This document shows, piece by piece, positions 51,896 to 60,638 of a stretch of DNA of 64,000 nucleotides (position 1 is the stretch's first letter; each line of letters starts with the position of its first letter). This DNA comes from Mesotoga sp. BH458_6_3_2_1. GTDB lineage: Bacteria > Thermotogota > Thermotogae > Petrotogales > Kosmotogaceae. The translations under genes were made by a program, and so were the position numbers. Under the pieces are notes generated by a model. That model was not told the origin of the DNA. It saw nothing but the letters and a program-made list of their open reading frames with translations, and did not search any database. The stretch is from positions 1 through 64,000 of the forward strand of contig NZ_JFHL01000015.1 of the NCBI RefSeq assembly GCF_003664995.1. Direction: 5' to 3'.

Positions 51896-52832
51896 CCGAT
51901 GTGACCTCCAGAACCGTCTTTATGCTCTCTATAGGGAATGAACCGTAAGCCGTTTCGTTTGAGAGAACAACTCCTCCGAATCCCTGCCTTTGAATGTCCT
52001 TCAGATGACAAAGCTCACTCCTGGTAGCGAAGGGATGGTCAACCATGTGTTCAAGAACCTCACCAGCCATGAGCACCGGTTTGTAGAGTTTGCGGAGATT
52101 GTCCGAGAAGAATGTATAGAAATCTACGAGGCCTCGCGCCCCCAGCTGGGCTCCAAGGTCACCTCTGCAGAACCAGATTTCGTCACTTGAAGCCGAGATC
52201 TCTTCTATTCTGGAGAACGGAAGCTCTCTTTCGATCTTAGAAGCTACTTCTCTTCCAGAGAGTTCCTTCAATTCGATTACCTCGCTTGGACTGGAAACAA
52301 AGGAGAGCGCATATCTTACGAAGCCGTACTTCTTTGTGGCAAGCACGATGTCTGAATCTCTGGAGGAGAGTTCAATCTGATTTATCGGATGGGGCGATAT
52401 ATTCATGCCTTTGGCCGGTCGGATAACGCCGCCTCTCAGAACCATTGCTCTTGCGAAATCCGCCTCGAGTTTGAGTACCTGCAGTTCAATCCTGCCATCC
52501 TCTATTGACACTCTCATCCCGGGAGAGAGGTATGAAAGGGTTCTGGGATCAACCGCTATGCTTCTCAACTGAGATGATTGACAGCCAAGAACAACCTGTT
52601 CCCCAGCCTTCACTTCCATTATTGGCTGACTTCTGGACAGCCGAAGCTTGGCACCCTGTAGATCTATATACATAGGAAGAGTACAGTTATCTTCGTAGTA
52701 AGAGATGAATTTCTGAAGCTCTTCAAGAGAAACGTGAGAAGAATTGAATCGTATGGCCGATGCTCCCGACATTTCGATCGATTTGAGAAGTTTCCGGTCA
52801 TTTATTGTGGCAACAATTGAGAACTCTCCCAT
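51888..52832 (-). CDS. Shortened pyruvate-kinase-like barrel protein
   Basis: A 314-residue paralogue of pyruvate kinase, which is normally 460 to 590. Recognisable counterparts: RFNSSHVS (RxNxSHG), DLQGAKLR (DxxGPEIR), KIERE (KIE with the catalytic Lys), CRGDLGAQLG (xRGDLG) and SNETAYGSFPIE (SxETAxGxYP). Changes: GPE is GAK, and the metal/phosphate threonine region iTATQMLE is LMAGEVLE. It ends after the barrel and lacks the C-terminal allosteric domain. It may have lost kinase activity or act on another substrate. Translationally coupled to tex. Confidence 0.72.
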   Translation of the reverse strand: MGEFSIVATINDRKLLKSIEMSGASAIRFNSSHVSLEELQKFISYYEDNCTLPMYIDLQGAKLRLSRSQPIMEVKAGEQVVLGCQSSQLRSIAVDPRTLSYLSPGMRVSIEDGRIELQVLKLEADFARAMVLRGGVIRPAKGMNISPHPINQIELSSRDSDIVLATKKYGFVRYALSFVSSPSEVIELKELSGREVASKIERELPFSRIEEISASSDEIWFCRGDLGAQLGARGLVDFYTFFSDNLRKLYKPVLMAGEVLEHMVDHPFATRSELCHLKDIQRQGFGGVVLSNETAYGSFPIESIKTVLEVTSDE

Positions 52833-53006
52833 CTAGATCACCTCTAAAGAGATTATATCAGCAACGCGATTTGAGAACTTAGTGTTTTGAGAATGAAGAA
52901 TTCAGTGGAATTTGATCGAATGATGCTCCTAAATGAAGGCTTAAACTAGAGGATCTTACAGAATTAGTAACTTTAGGGAGAAAAGGCGCTTCATCTATCC
53001 TGGGAA

Positions 53007-53909
53007 CTAGATTAGTCCTTCCGCTATGCATTGCTCAAGAGTCTTTACGATTTCCGAATCATACAAAGTACCGGACTGAGACTTAAGCTCTTCGAGTGCG
53101 TCCTCGCAACTCATAGCTTCTCTATAGGGTCTTCTCGATGTCATCGCGTCGAATGAATCGGCGACGGCCACAATTCTGGCTTCCAATGATATCTCATCTC
53201 CCTTCAGTCCATCGGGATATCCAGTGCCGTCAACTCGCTCATGATGATGCCTAATAATGTCATGAGTGTCTTCAAGAAAATTCCCTTTTACCATCTGACA
53301 TCCGAAAACCGGGTGCAATTTGATTATTTCAAATTCCTCTCTGTTCAGTCTTGATGGTTTCTTCAGAATTGAATCATCGATCTCAATTTTTCCAATGTCG
53401 TGAAAGAGAGCCCCCATTGCTATGACCTCCTGTCTTTCTGAAGGAATACCAAGTCTTTTTGCAATAGCAAGAGACACATCTCTCACTCTTTTGCCGTGTC
53501 CATGAGTGTACGAGTCTTTAAGTTCTACGCGAGCAAGAATATCTTTCATAACTGAAATGTTATTGCTAATGTACTTGAACAATGGTTTTGAGGAAACGTG
53601 CAACAATCTTACATCAGTCTTGGGTTTTAGCTCTACAGGTACTTTGAGGTTATGGGCATAGAAATAATCGCCTGGTTCAAGGTTTTCCTCTTTTTCGGAG
53701 TAATTGCAGGAAATTATCCCATTCAAAACATAGTAAAACTCAAGCAAATCTCCACCCGGGAAGGTGTCTAGAAAGGTAATTACACCTGCATGCAACTCGT
53801 AAATCGAAATTTCTACGCCATCACCGTGGGCCAAAAGTGAAAGTGACGAGTTCTTTTGAACAACTGTCTCGATCGTTTCGTTAGCTTTGCACACTTTAAA
53901 GCCTTCCAT
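53007..53909 (-). CDS. HD-GYP phosphodiesterase with N-terminal cupin domain
   Basis: About 300 residues. The first 100 form a cupin-like barrel (FPGGDLLEFYYVLNGIISCNY, LEPGDYFYAHNLKVPVEL). The rest is an HD-GYP domain: HGKRVRDVSLAIAKRLG, GALFHDIGKIEI, HHERVDGTGYPDGLKGDEI, and VADSFDAMTSRRPYR. Family enzymes degrade cyclic di-GMP or related dinucleotides. The cupin may sense a small ligand. I prefer ATG 53909 with GGGGAAGAG upstream over the TTG at 53921. No cognate GGDEF gene is in the window. Confidence 0.88.
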   Translation of the reverse strand: MEGFKVCKANETIETVVQKNSSLSLLAHGDGVEISIYELHAGVITFLDTFPGGDLLEFYYVLNGIISCNYSEKEENLEPGDYFYAHNLKVPVELKPKTDVRLLHVSSKPLFKYISNNISVMKDILARVELKDSYTHGHGKRVRDVSLAIAKRLGIPSERQEVIAMGALFHDIGKIEIDDSILKKPSRLNREEFEIIKLHPVFGCQMVKGNFLEDTHDIIRHHHERVDGTGYPDGLKGDEISLEARIVAVADSFDAMTSRRPYREAMSCEDALEELKSQSGTLYDSEIVKTLEQCIAEGLI

Positions 53910-53996
53910 CTCTTCCCCCAAATGAAGCTGATAAAGAAACCATGATAATCATATAGAGTCTATCATATAATGTCACGGAGATTCCATGTAATCAAA

Positions 53997-54022
53997 AAAT
54001 GCCGTAGTTGTCTACGGCATTT
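53997..54022 (-). terminator. Terminator of the small exported protein gene
   Basis: AAATGCCGTAG-TTGT-CTACGGCATTT: an 11-bp perfect stem. Read on the minus strand it is followed by a T-run, directly downstream of the gene ending at 54052. Confidence 0.85.
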
Positions 54023-54051
54023 AATACTGATGATAGTCAAAAGCTGCTAGA

Positions 54052-54429
54052 CTAATCGTCGATTATGAGAATCGGATCGATCAAGAAAATCTTATATCCT
54101 AGCCTTACTGGAACATAATAGCAAATTGCCTTATATCCTAGTTCTTCGATTTTTGTTATGGCACTCTGGGAAATCAAGAACGCTCTCTCGGCAAGATCGT
54201 TTCCGAGATTGTCTATTAGAGTCTTATAGGCCACCGGTGACATGCCCTTCTCTTCGTAATGTTCCGTGAGTTTTTCGGCCTTCTGAACTGTGGTCTCGAT
54301 TAAAGACTCAATCTGCTCGTTTGCCGATTCGGCGATGTCCTCCGCCAATTCTAGCGACGAACCAATTGCAGATGACGCAAAGGACAATACGAAGAGGAGT
54401 ACTAATGTATAAGCCAATACTCTTTTCAT
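54052..54429 (-). CDS. Small exported protein, function unknown
   Basis: About 125 residues from ATG 54429, behind GGAGGAGAG. Signal peptide MKRVLAYTLVLLFVLSFASSAIGS, then a helical, acidic stretch (LELAEDIAESANEQIESLIETTVQKAEKL) and a hydrophobic C-terminal part ending ILIIDD. The frame also opens 14 codons earlier, without a ribosome site. No family recognised. A terminator follows. Confidence 0.65.
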   Translation of the reverse strand: MKRVLAYTLVLLFVLSFASSAIGSSLELAEDIAESANEQIESLIETTVQKAEKLTEHYEEKGMSPVAYKTLIDNLGNDLAERAFLISQSAITKIEELGYKAICYYVPVRLGYKIFLIDPILIIDD

Positions 54430-54611
54430 ACCAACTCTCCTCCTTTGTATTTCTTCGAATGTATTAATCATATCATATAATCTATTGATTTCAAATCTCG
54501 ACTGAAATACTATAAGGCTCTCTGAGAAATTACAATTAGTGAAGAGCTATTGACAGCATGGGATGTGATATTCTGTAATTATTGCTCCTTTGAGAAAGAG
54601 AGGTGATCCTT

Positions 54612-55232
54612 GTGAGGAAGTTTGTCGATTTGACCAGAGTTGTCGAAGATAACCAGCCAGTGTATCCTGGTGACGATCCCACAAGGTTGTGCAGGTCGAG
54701 AGTCTTGAACGAAGATGGATACAACAATCACAGACTAGAAATAAGTATGCACTCGGGAACCCACATAGACGGTCCCATGCATCTCACCCAATCGGATCTC
54801 TATGTAGATCAGATCGAGATCAACAGACTTATTGGCAAGGGAGTCCTTATTGATGTGAGAGGAGAGACAGAGATAGCAATGAAGTCTCAGTATGAAGATG
54901 CGATCTCTGAAGACTCGATTGTTCTTTTCTGGACTGGTCGGGATTCACTGTTTGGCAGCGAGGACTATTTCTTGAAGAACCCATTCCTTACTTCCGAACT
55001 GGCTGAATTTCTGGTAGAGCGCAGAACAAGAATGGTTGGCTTCGACTCATCTTCTCCGGATCGATACCCTTACGATATCCACGGAATTCTTTTCGGTGGA
55101 GGCTGTCTCATCGCAGAGAACCTGACCGGTCTTGAAAACCTGTCGGATTCGAAAGAGCTGGAAGTCTTCGCGATTCCGTTGAAGATCCATGCTGATTCCT
55201 CTATAGCCCGAATCTTTGCCGCAGTCAGATAG
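54612..55232 (+). CDS. Cyclase family metal-dependent hydrolase (kynurenine formamidase-like)
   Basis: A protein of about 206 residues of the Cyclase/KynB family. The zinc motif HSGTHIDGPMH (HxGTHxDxPxH) is intact, and IVLFWTGRDS and MVGFDSSSPD follow the family pattern. Members hydrolyse N-formylkynurenine, isatin or other amides. With no tryptophan-degradation genes here the substrate is open. AGGTGAT at 54602-54608 best serves the GTG at 54612. An MBL-fold gene follows by 12 bases. Confidence 0.82.
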   Translation: MRKFVDLTRVVEDNQPVYPGDDPTRLCRSRVLNEDGYNNHRLEISMHSGTHIDGPMHLTQSDLYVDQIEINRLIGKGVLIDVRGETEIAMKSQYEDAISEDSIVLFWTGRDSLFGSEDYFLKNPFLTSELAEFLVERRTRMVGFDSSSPDRYPYDIHGILFGGGCLIAENLTGLENLSDSKELEVFAIPLKIHADSSIARIFAAVR

Positions 55233-55244
55233 AGGAGAAAAACC

Positions 55245-56177
55245 TTGAAGATTCAGGCAGTCGGCAGCAGGGGAGTTTTGTTTACCTTTCAGGACGGAGA
55301 TTCACCGATGGGTGGGGAAACGTCTGTCTATTTAATAGAAGGGGTAGACCGCTTTTATTTGTGTGATACGTTTCTTGGAAGTAGATTTATGAACGTTGTT
55401 AAGGATCGAATTAAAGAAAGTCCCAGAAAGGATCTCGTGATCTTTAACTCACATTCTGATTATGACCACGTCTGGGGGAACGGAGCGTTCGAGGGGTGCG
55501 AAATCGTTGCCCATGAACTTGCAAGAAAAAGAATGGAAGAAAGATGGGACTACGATTTCGAAAATCTGGAAAGATTTCGCGACGGAGATGTTCTGAAAAG
55601 ACTTCCAAGTATCACCTTCAGTGATCGGTTGGTCTTTGAAGATGACGAAATAGAATTTCGTTATATGCCGGGACACACTCTCTGTTCTTCGGTATGTATC
55701 GACAGAAGGGATTCGGTAATCTTCGTAGGAGATCTTGTTGAAGATCCTTTACCACTTACTCTCTGGAGAGATCTGGTAACCTTCACGGAGAGTTTGAAGA
55801 CTATACTTAAGATGTCGTATCGGACCGTAATTTCTGGACACTCCGGAATCGTCGGCGACAATCTCGTGAGAAGGAATCTGGAGTATCTGAAGGTTCTTTT
55901 CCTTGGTGAAGAAATAGATGTTGAAGAAGGCGAAGAGACACATTCCTTCAACACAAAGTATCTCGAGTTTCTGCATTATGAAGATATGGCAAGAAAAATT
56001 CTTGGCGATAGGTTTGACTTCGTGCAGTTCAAGAGAGAGTTTTGGCAGATGCTCGGAGTCGAAAGGAAATCTTTGAAATTTGAATCGAGATTGATCCGGC
56101 AGACTCCTTCTGAAAGACTTGAAGAGATCTGGCCGCAATATGAAGAGCTTTTGATGAATAGAAAGTATTTCGAATGA
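55245..56177 (+). CDS. Metallo-beta-lactamase-fold hydrolase
   Basis: A 310-residue MBL-fold protein. The metal site NSHSDYDHVWGN (HxDxDH, first His replaced in spacing as HSDYDH), MPGHTLCSSV (His), FVGDLVED (Asp) and VISGHSGIV (His) give the usual ligands. The C-terminal 80 residues are helical and not recognised. TTG start. Probably co-transcribed with the cyclase-family gene and the 27-residue membrane peptide that follows. Substrate unknown. Confidence 0.85.
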   Translation: MKIQAVGSRGVLFTFQDGDSPMGGETSVYLIEGVDRFYLCDTFLGSRFMNVVKDRIKESPRKDLVIFNSHSDYDHVWGNGAFEGCEIVAHELARKRMEERWDYDFENLERFRDGDVLKRLPSITFSDRLVFEDDEIEFRYMPGHTLCSSVCIDRRDSVIFVGDLVEDPLPLTLWRDLVTFTESLKTILKMSYRTVISGHSGIVGDNLVRRNLEYLKVLFLGEEIDVEEGEETHSFNTKYLEFLHYEDMARKILGDRFDFVQFKREFWQMLGVERKSLKFESRLIRQTPSERLEEIWPQYEELLMNRKYFE

Positions 56178-56220
56178 AAGAGAGTAGAATATTTGGCAAA
56201 TCTTAGATGGAGGTGAGAGG

Positions 56221-56304
56221 ATGTTTGGATTCACGATTATTCCTTTGATCATCGGCATCACGGTGGTAGTGGGACTGATTATGTACTTCACGATTGCAAG
56301 GTGA
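56221..56304 (+). CDS. 27-residue single-helix membrane peptide
   Basis: ATG 56221 to TGA 56302-56304 encodes 27 residues that are almost entirely hydrophobic (MFGFTIIPLIIG, then ITVVVGLIMYF) with a C-terminal TIAR. The perfect ribosome site GGAGGTGA lies at 56209-56216, four bases before the ATG. It follows the MBL-fold gene by 43 bases on the same strand. No homology can be judged at this length. The strong initiation signal and uninterrupted transmembrane segment make it likely to be real. Role unknown; small single-helix proteins often modulate a membrane partner. Confidence 0.65.
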   Translation: MFGFTIIPLIIGITVVVGLIMYFTIAR

Positions 56305-56533
56305 AACGAGTGACAGAGGCTTATAAGCCAGCATAGCTCTTATTTTCCTTATCCTTTCAAGTGAATGCTTTTTTGAATATTTCCATGAATGGAACCTTCG
56401 GTTGTCTTTGCTCTTCGATCTTAAACTGCTGCCCCTCAAACGTTAGGAATGATTGAAGGGCAGCTCGATGCATCACTAAACTACTTTAGAGCGATGTTAC
56501 AATCTCAGGATACTCTCTTTACTGATTACTGAG

Positions 56534-57898
56534 TTACATCCCTTCCGAGGCCGAGTGCATTCGGACGTATGCATCTTCGCCCCACACGGCAGAGAAGCGA
56601 TTCTGGGAGTAGTAGGTTGCCGCCTGCTGGAGCAACCCATCCTTACAGGGTATCAAGACCTGGACACCGTATTTCTGGGCGAGTTCGCCGATTATTTCGG
56701 CTTCAAGCGCTAGAACTTCGGTTTCCATGTATGATCTCGCCGTGTGCAGTGCCTCGAGAATCCACCCTCTTTGCTCTTCGCTCAGTCTCTTCCATGTGGC
56801 CTCGCTAATTGTCGGGTTTACCGATTCGATTTGATGGCCGGTAAGTATGATGGTCTTTATCGAATCAATGCACTCTTCAGCTGTAACGCATTCAAGGAGC
56901 ATTTCCGCGCCCTGAATCGAGCCGCAGCTCATCGCATCTTCGAGAGTGCTCTGACCCATATAGACGGGAGATGCGCCAAGAGCTTTGCAGGCGTCGAATG
57001 AGCCCTGGTAACAGCTTGAGCAGAGTCTCAGCCCTTCTAGTTGCGAAGGATCTTCGATACCGCTTATGGTTTCGTTTAGGAAGAGATGATGACTACCGCT
57101 GTACCAGTTGTCGAGCACCCTAACTCCGGAGTTTGCTGCGGCTCTATCGAGAAGCTCTGTCATGATTCCGCTCTCCATGGCCTTGTCCATGTGTTCCGCA
57201 TCCTCGAAGAGGTAAGCTGCAGAGAAGATCGAGAGTTCAGGAAGGAAGAGCAGGTCGGCAATTGTGCACAGGCTGCAGTCGAATGCCATTACTTCCATTC
57301 CGTTGATTACACCGGAAAGAAGTTCTTCGGGGCCGTGGTTATTAGTATGAAAGATCCTGACGTAAATGTCGCCTCTGCTAAGAGTGTTTACGGTGCTTGC
57401 GAAGACCTTCATCGCTTCAACTTTAATATTATCCACGGGAGCAGAGGTAAAGGCGCTTATGAATATGCTGTACTCCTCTTCTTCCTCCCCTTCTCTGTAG
57501 AAGCCATCGACGGCTTCTACTGGTTCATCTCCTTCCCTGGATGAAGCTGCCGAAGATGCAAAATAGTAGAACTGGGGATCTTCGTATTCCTCTCCTTCTC
57601 TGTAGAATCCTCTCGCCTCCATGTTTTCTAGAGTGACTGCTTCCAGGTTATCCGGATTATCCTTGACAGGGGGGACATTTGCTGCGAAGTTGTAGAACTC
57701 AGGCACTTCTTGTTCTCCATCCGGGTAGAATCCTCTTGCCTCCATGTTTTCTCTTTTATATGGATCTTCGTTTGTTTCAGCCGAAGTCCATTTGAGTATC
57801 TCCTCGAGAGAGATTTCTGGAACCTCGGAAAAAACCGATCCGCCAAGCAGTATTAGTGAGACTAAGAGAAAGACTGATACTAGCTTCATTCTTCTCAT
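56534..57898 (-). CDS. TRAP-type (DctP) substrate-binding protein with N-terminal repeats and many cysteines
   Basis: About 454 residues from ATG 57898 behind GAGGAGGAG. Signal peptide MRRMKLVSVFLLVSLILLGGSVFSE. Then three degenerate copies of an ENMEARGFYREGEE-type motif (about 50-140), two of them nearly identical at DNA level. From about residue 145 it is a DctP fold: ISAFTSAPVDNIKVEAMKVFA, VRIFHTNNHGPEELLSGVINGMEVMAF, EDPSQLEGLRL, ALGASPVYMGQSTLEDAM. It holds about ten cysteines (CSLC, CSSC, CVTAEEC and others), rare for an exported binding protein. No TRAP membrane subunits are nearby, so its transport role is open. Confidence 0.8.
   Translation of the reverse strand: MRRMKLVSVFLLVSLILLGGSVFSEVPEISLEEILKWTSAETNEDPYKRENMEARGFYPDGEQEVPEFYNFAANVPPVKDNPDNLEAVTLENMEARGFYREGEEYEDPQFYYFASSAASSREGDEPVEAVDGFYREGEEEEEYSIFISAFTSAPVDNIKVEAMKVFASTVNTLSRGDIYVRIFHTNNHGPEELLSGVINGMEVMAFDCSLCTIADLLFLPELSIFSAAYLFEDAEHMDKAMESGIMTELLDRAAANSGVRVLDNWYSGSHHLFLNETISGIEDPSQLEGLRLCSSCYQGSFDACKALGASPVYMGQSTLEDAMSCGSIQGAEMLLECVTAEECIDSIKTIILTGHQIESVNPTISEATWKRLSEEQRGWILEALHTARSYMETEVLALEAEIIGELAQKYGVQVLIPCKDGLLQQAATYYSQNRFSAVWGEDAYVRMHSASEGM
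57480..57752 (-). repeat. Tandem repeat inside the TRAP-type protein gene
   Basis: Three in-frame units with near-identical DNA cores such as TCCTCTCGCCTCCATG (around 57608) and TCCTCTTGCCTCCATG (around 57731). Spacing of the GFY codons is 123 and 105 bases. The high DNA identity implies recent tandem duplication. Confidence 0.7.
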
Positions 57899-58104
57899 GT
57901 AATCTCCTCCTCGGGCCAATAAGGCCTCTTATCGGTTCGATCGCTTTATGTAAGGACGATATATACCCAGCGGTCTTTTCCTATCGCAACGAGAGTATAT
58001 ACCCCGAATAAGCAGCTGAAGGGGTACATTTGCTTCTAAGTTAATGGGAACACTTCAAAAAAATCCAGCAAACAAGATTCGTTAGCTATCCGTTCTTTGC
58101 ATGC

Positions 58105-58133
58105 CTGTCAACTGGACTGGATTAGTGTATTAT
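58105..58133 (+). promoter_or_regulatory. Likely promoter of the MATE gene
   Basis: CTGTCA (58105-58110), a 17-base spacer and TATTAT (58128-58133), followed 35 bases later by the TTG start with GGAGGG at 58157-58162. Confidence 0.45.
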
Positions 58134-58167
58134 GATAGCAGGTCGTCTCTGAAATGGAGGGTTTTGC

Positions 58168-59553
58168 TTGAGATTCAGAAGTTCCGAAGAAAGAGCGAGA
58201 GCAATGGGGACGATGAAGATCCCTTCGCTTCTCATAGGTCTTTCGATTCCTTCAATAATTGCAATGTTGACAAATGCTATCTACAATCTTGTCGATACTT
58301 TCTTCATTGGGCGGATAGGCACAAGCGCCGTAGGCGCAGTTGCAGTTGCCTTTCCCATATTCAATCTCATAGGAGCCGTCGGCCTGACGTACGGTGTGGG
58401 GGCCGCTTCATATGTTTCGCGTCTACTTGGTGCCGGAGATAAGAGGCAAGCCGATAAAGCAGCATCCACGGCTCTCTTTACAAGTTTTGCCACGGGAATT
58501 GCCTTCACAATACTGGGGCTTATATTCCTTGATCCTCTTCTTACCGCTTTTGGAGCTACCGAGACTATTATGGAGTACGCGAGGGAATACACAATGATAA
58601 TTATCATGGGGTCGATATTTACCATGATGAACATGACCATGAACAATCTCGTTAGGGCGGAAGGCAACGCCCAGAGATTCATGGTTGCTATGGTTTCTGG
58701 AGCTCTTCTCAATGTTGCGCTCGATCCTGTCTTCATCTTCGGATTTGGAATGGGGATCACGGGAGCGGCCGTTGCGACGGTCATCTCTCAGTCTATCTCG
58801 ACGATTATCATACTCGAGTACTTCGTAAGAAAGAAGAGTTACACAAATCTATCGATAAGACTGTACAGGTTTTCTCTTCAGATATACTCAGAAATCTTCA
58901 AAATTGGGCTCCCGACATTCCTTCGGCAATCCTTGTCGAGTTTCGCCGTCGCGCTCTTGAATAACGCTGCTGGAAACTACGGGGACCATGCCGTTGCGGC
59001 CGTCGGAATAACAATGAGGGTTCTCATGTTGGGCATGATGGTTCTATTCGGTTACGGTCAAGCCTTTCAACCGGTTGCGGGCTATAATTACGGTGCGAAG
59101 AAGTTTTCGAGGGTTTTCGAAGCTCTGAGATTTTCGGTGATCGTGACAACGGTTTTTGCATCGGTTTTTGCCATAATCGGATTGACTATACCGGATTCGA
59201 TTATCAGCATCTTCAGTAACGATCCCGAAGTGATCGACGTGGGTTCCAGAGCCTTTAGGGCGGTAAACATCTTCTTTCCGACATTCGGCTTCGTCATAAC
59301 TTTTACAGTCCTATTTCAGGCTCTTGGAAAGGGATTCGCGGCAGGATTGCTGTCGATGTCGAAACAAGGTTTCTTCCTTATCCCGGCAGTAATCTTTTTG
59401 CCAAGGTTCTTCGGGCTCAACGGGGTCATTTACTCTCAGACAGTTGCAGATTTCTTTACTCTGTTTGTTGCCGCAATTCTTGCCGTAGCGATTGTCAAGA
59501 AACTGAAGGTTCAAAGTAGGGAGCTTTCTCTTGCAGAGAAAGGTGGCCAGTGA
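58168..59553 (+). CDS. MATE-family multidrug/metabolite efflux protein
   Basis: A 461-residue protein with 12 predicted helices in two halves. IPSIIAMLTNAIYNLVDTFFIG near the N-terminus, GAVGLTYGVGAASYVSRLLGAGDK and, in the second half, GYGQAFQPVAGYNYGAK are typical of MATE transporters, which export cationic compounds using Na+ or H+ gradients. TTG start. Its end lies three bases from the convergent isoaspartyl peptidase gene. Confidence 0.93.
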   Translation: MRFRSSEERARAMGTMKIPSLLIGLSIPSIIAMLTNAIYNLVDTFFIGRIGTSAVGAVAVAFPIFNLIGAVGLTYGVGAASYVSRLLGAGDKRQADKAASTALFTSFATGIAFTILGLIFLDPLLTAFGATETIMEYAREYTMIIIMGSIFTMMNMTMNNLVRAEGNAQRFMVAMVSGALLNVALDPVFIFGFGMGITGAAVATVISQSISTIIILEYFVRKKSYTNLSIRLYRFSLQIYSEIFKIGLPTFLRQSLSSFAVALLNNAAGNYGDHAVAAVGITMRVLMLGMMVLFGYGQAFQPVAGYNYGAKKFSRVFEALRFSVIVTTVFASVFAIIGLTIPDSIISIFSNDPEVIDVGSRAFRAVNIFFPTFGFVITFTVLFQALGKGFAAGLLSMSKQGFFLIPAVIFLPRFFGLNGVIYSQTVADFFTLFVAAILAVAIVKKLKVQSRELSLAEKGGQ

Positions 59554-59556
59554 TTC

Positions 59557-60462
59557 CTAGAAGATCAACGGCGGATGACCATCTTTCATTATAGCCCACG
59601 ACATATCTTTTGAAGTGTGCCCAATCCCGATATTTCCATACCTATCGATTGCTATTAGACCGCATTCGCACTCGGAGTATCTTGCTCTCTCCAGAGCTAT
59701 GTCAACTGCTTTTTGGGCTGGATACTGTTCCATAAAGAAAGCTACCAGCCTGCTCAGAGTGAGTTTCATAATCTTTTCTCCATGGCCCGTTGCAGAAACT
59801 GCACCGAATGAGTCTGCGTAGGTTCCTGCACCGATAATTGGAGTATCGCCGACCCTTCCGAAACTCTTCATTGACATTCCGCCTGTCGACGTCCCTGCAA
59901 CCATTCTTCCATGGTCATCTATGGCAACCGCTCCACAGGTGGAGTGATACTCTTGTGCCTTTCTGGCCAGCGAGATGCTTTTCCCAAAACGTGTCTTTTC
60001 GCCTCTTTCAATTCTTTCCAGTTCACCCTTCCACTGCTGGTATCTGTGAGGAACAACGAGGGCGTCATCTCTGGGAAATTCCAATACTTTAACAAATTCC
60101 TCTAGTTCGGCTCCTGCGAGCAAAACATGATCGGTTTGCTCCATGACGGCCCGTGCCACCATTATGGGATGCAGAATTCTCTTCAGCCCGGAAACTGCTC
60201 CCGCATTCAGATTATTGTCCATTATCGCGGCGTCCATTTCAATCTGGCCATTGTAGTTAAGTACCGATCCCCTGCCGCAATTAAATGTAGGGTTCTCTTC
60301 CATCTTGGACACGGCGGCTATTACGGCTTCTTCAGAGCTGTTTCTTTCTTCAAGAGTGGAGTACCCATGTATGACTGCTTCTTCAACTCCTCTCCTGTGT
60401 TCATCGAAGTCCTTGTCACTCTTGAAGCTTCCTGTACCGCCGTGTACAATGATGGTTTTCAT
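59557..60462 (-). CDS. Isoaspartyl peptidase / L-asparaginase (plant type, Ntn hydrolase)
   Basis: About 301 residues from ATG 60462. IIVHGGTGSF, CGRGSVLNYNGQIEMDAAIMD and HSTCGAVAIDDHGRMVAGTSTGGM are the family motifs. The precursor is expected to self-cleave before the Thr of STCGAVA, which then becomes the nucleophile; GDTPIIGAGTYAD is the substrate loop. The enzyme removes isoaspartyl residues or hydrolyses asparagine. The frame extends 17 codons upstream, but the ribosome site lies just before 60462. Confidence 0.9.
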   Translation of the reverse strand: MKTIIVHGGTGSFKSDKDFDEHRRGVEEAVIHGYSTLEERNSSEEAVIAAVSKMEENPTFNCGRGSVLNYNGQIEMDAAIMDNNLNAGAVSGLKRILHPIMVARAVMEQTDHVLLAGAELEEFVKVLEFPRDDALVVPHRYQQWKGELERIERGEKTRFGKSISLARKAQEYHSTCGAVAIDDHGRMVAGTSTGGMSMKSFGRVGDTPIIGAGTYADSFGAVSATGHGEKIMKLTLSRLVAFFMEQYPAQKAVDIALERARYSECECGLIAIDRYGNIGIGHTSKDMSWAIMKDGHPPLIF

Positions 60463-60638
60463 ACCAACACCCCGCTCCAAATGGATAATGGGTCTTAAAA
60501 GAAAAGAGAACATTCCTCGTTAAACTAAAGAATAAGAAAGCCACAAATGGTAAAAAAGCAATTCCCCACTTCGATTCCATCGTATTTCTTAAGACTAAAG
60601 CAGATTCATTTAGCTTTTTGCTTACACCAGACCTATTT

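Noticed and set aside
56430-56466. Hairpin GCTGCCC/GGGCAGC as terminator downstream of the TRAP-type gene
   Set aside because: The loop exceeds 20 bases and no T-run follows, so termination is not convincing.
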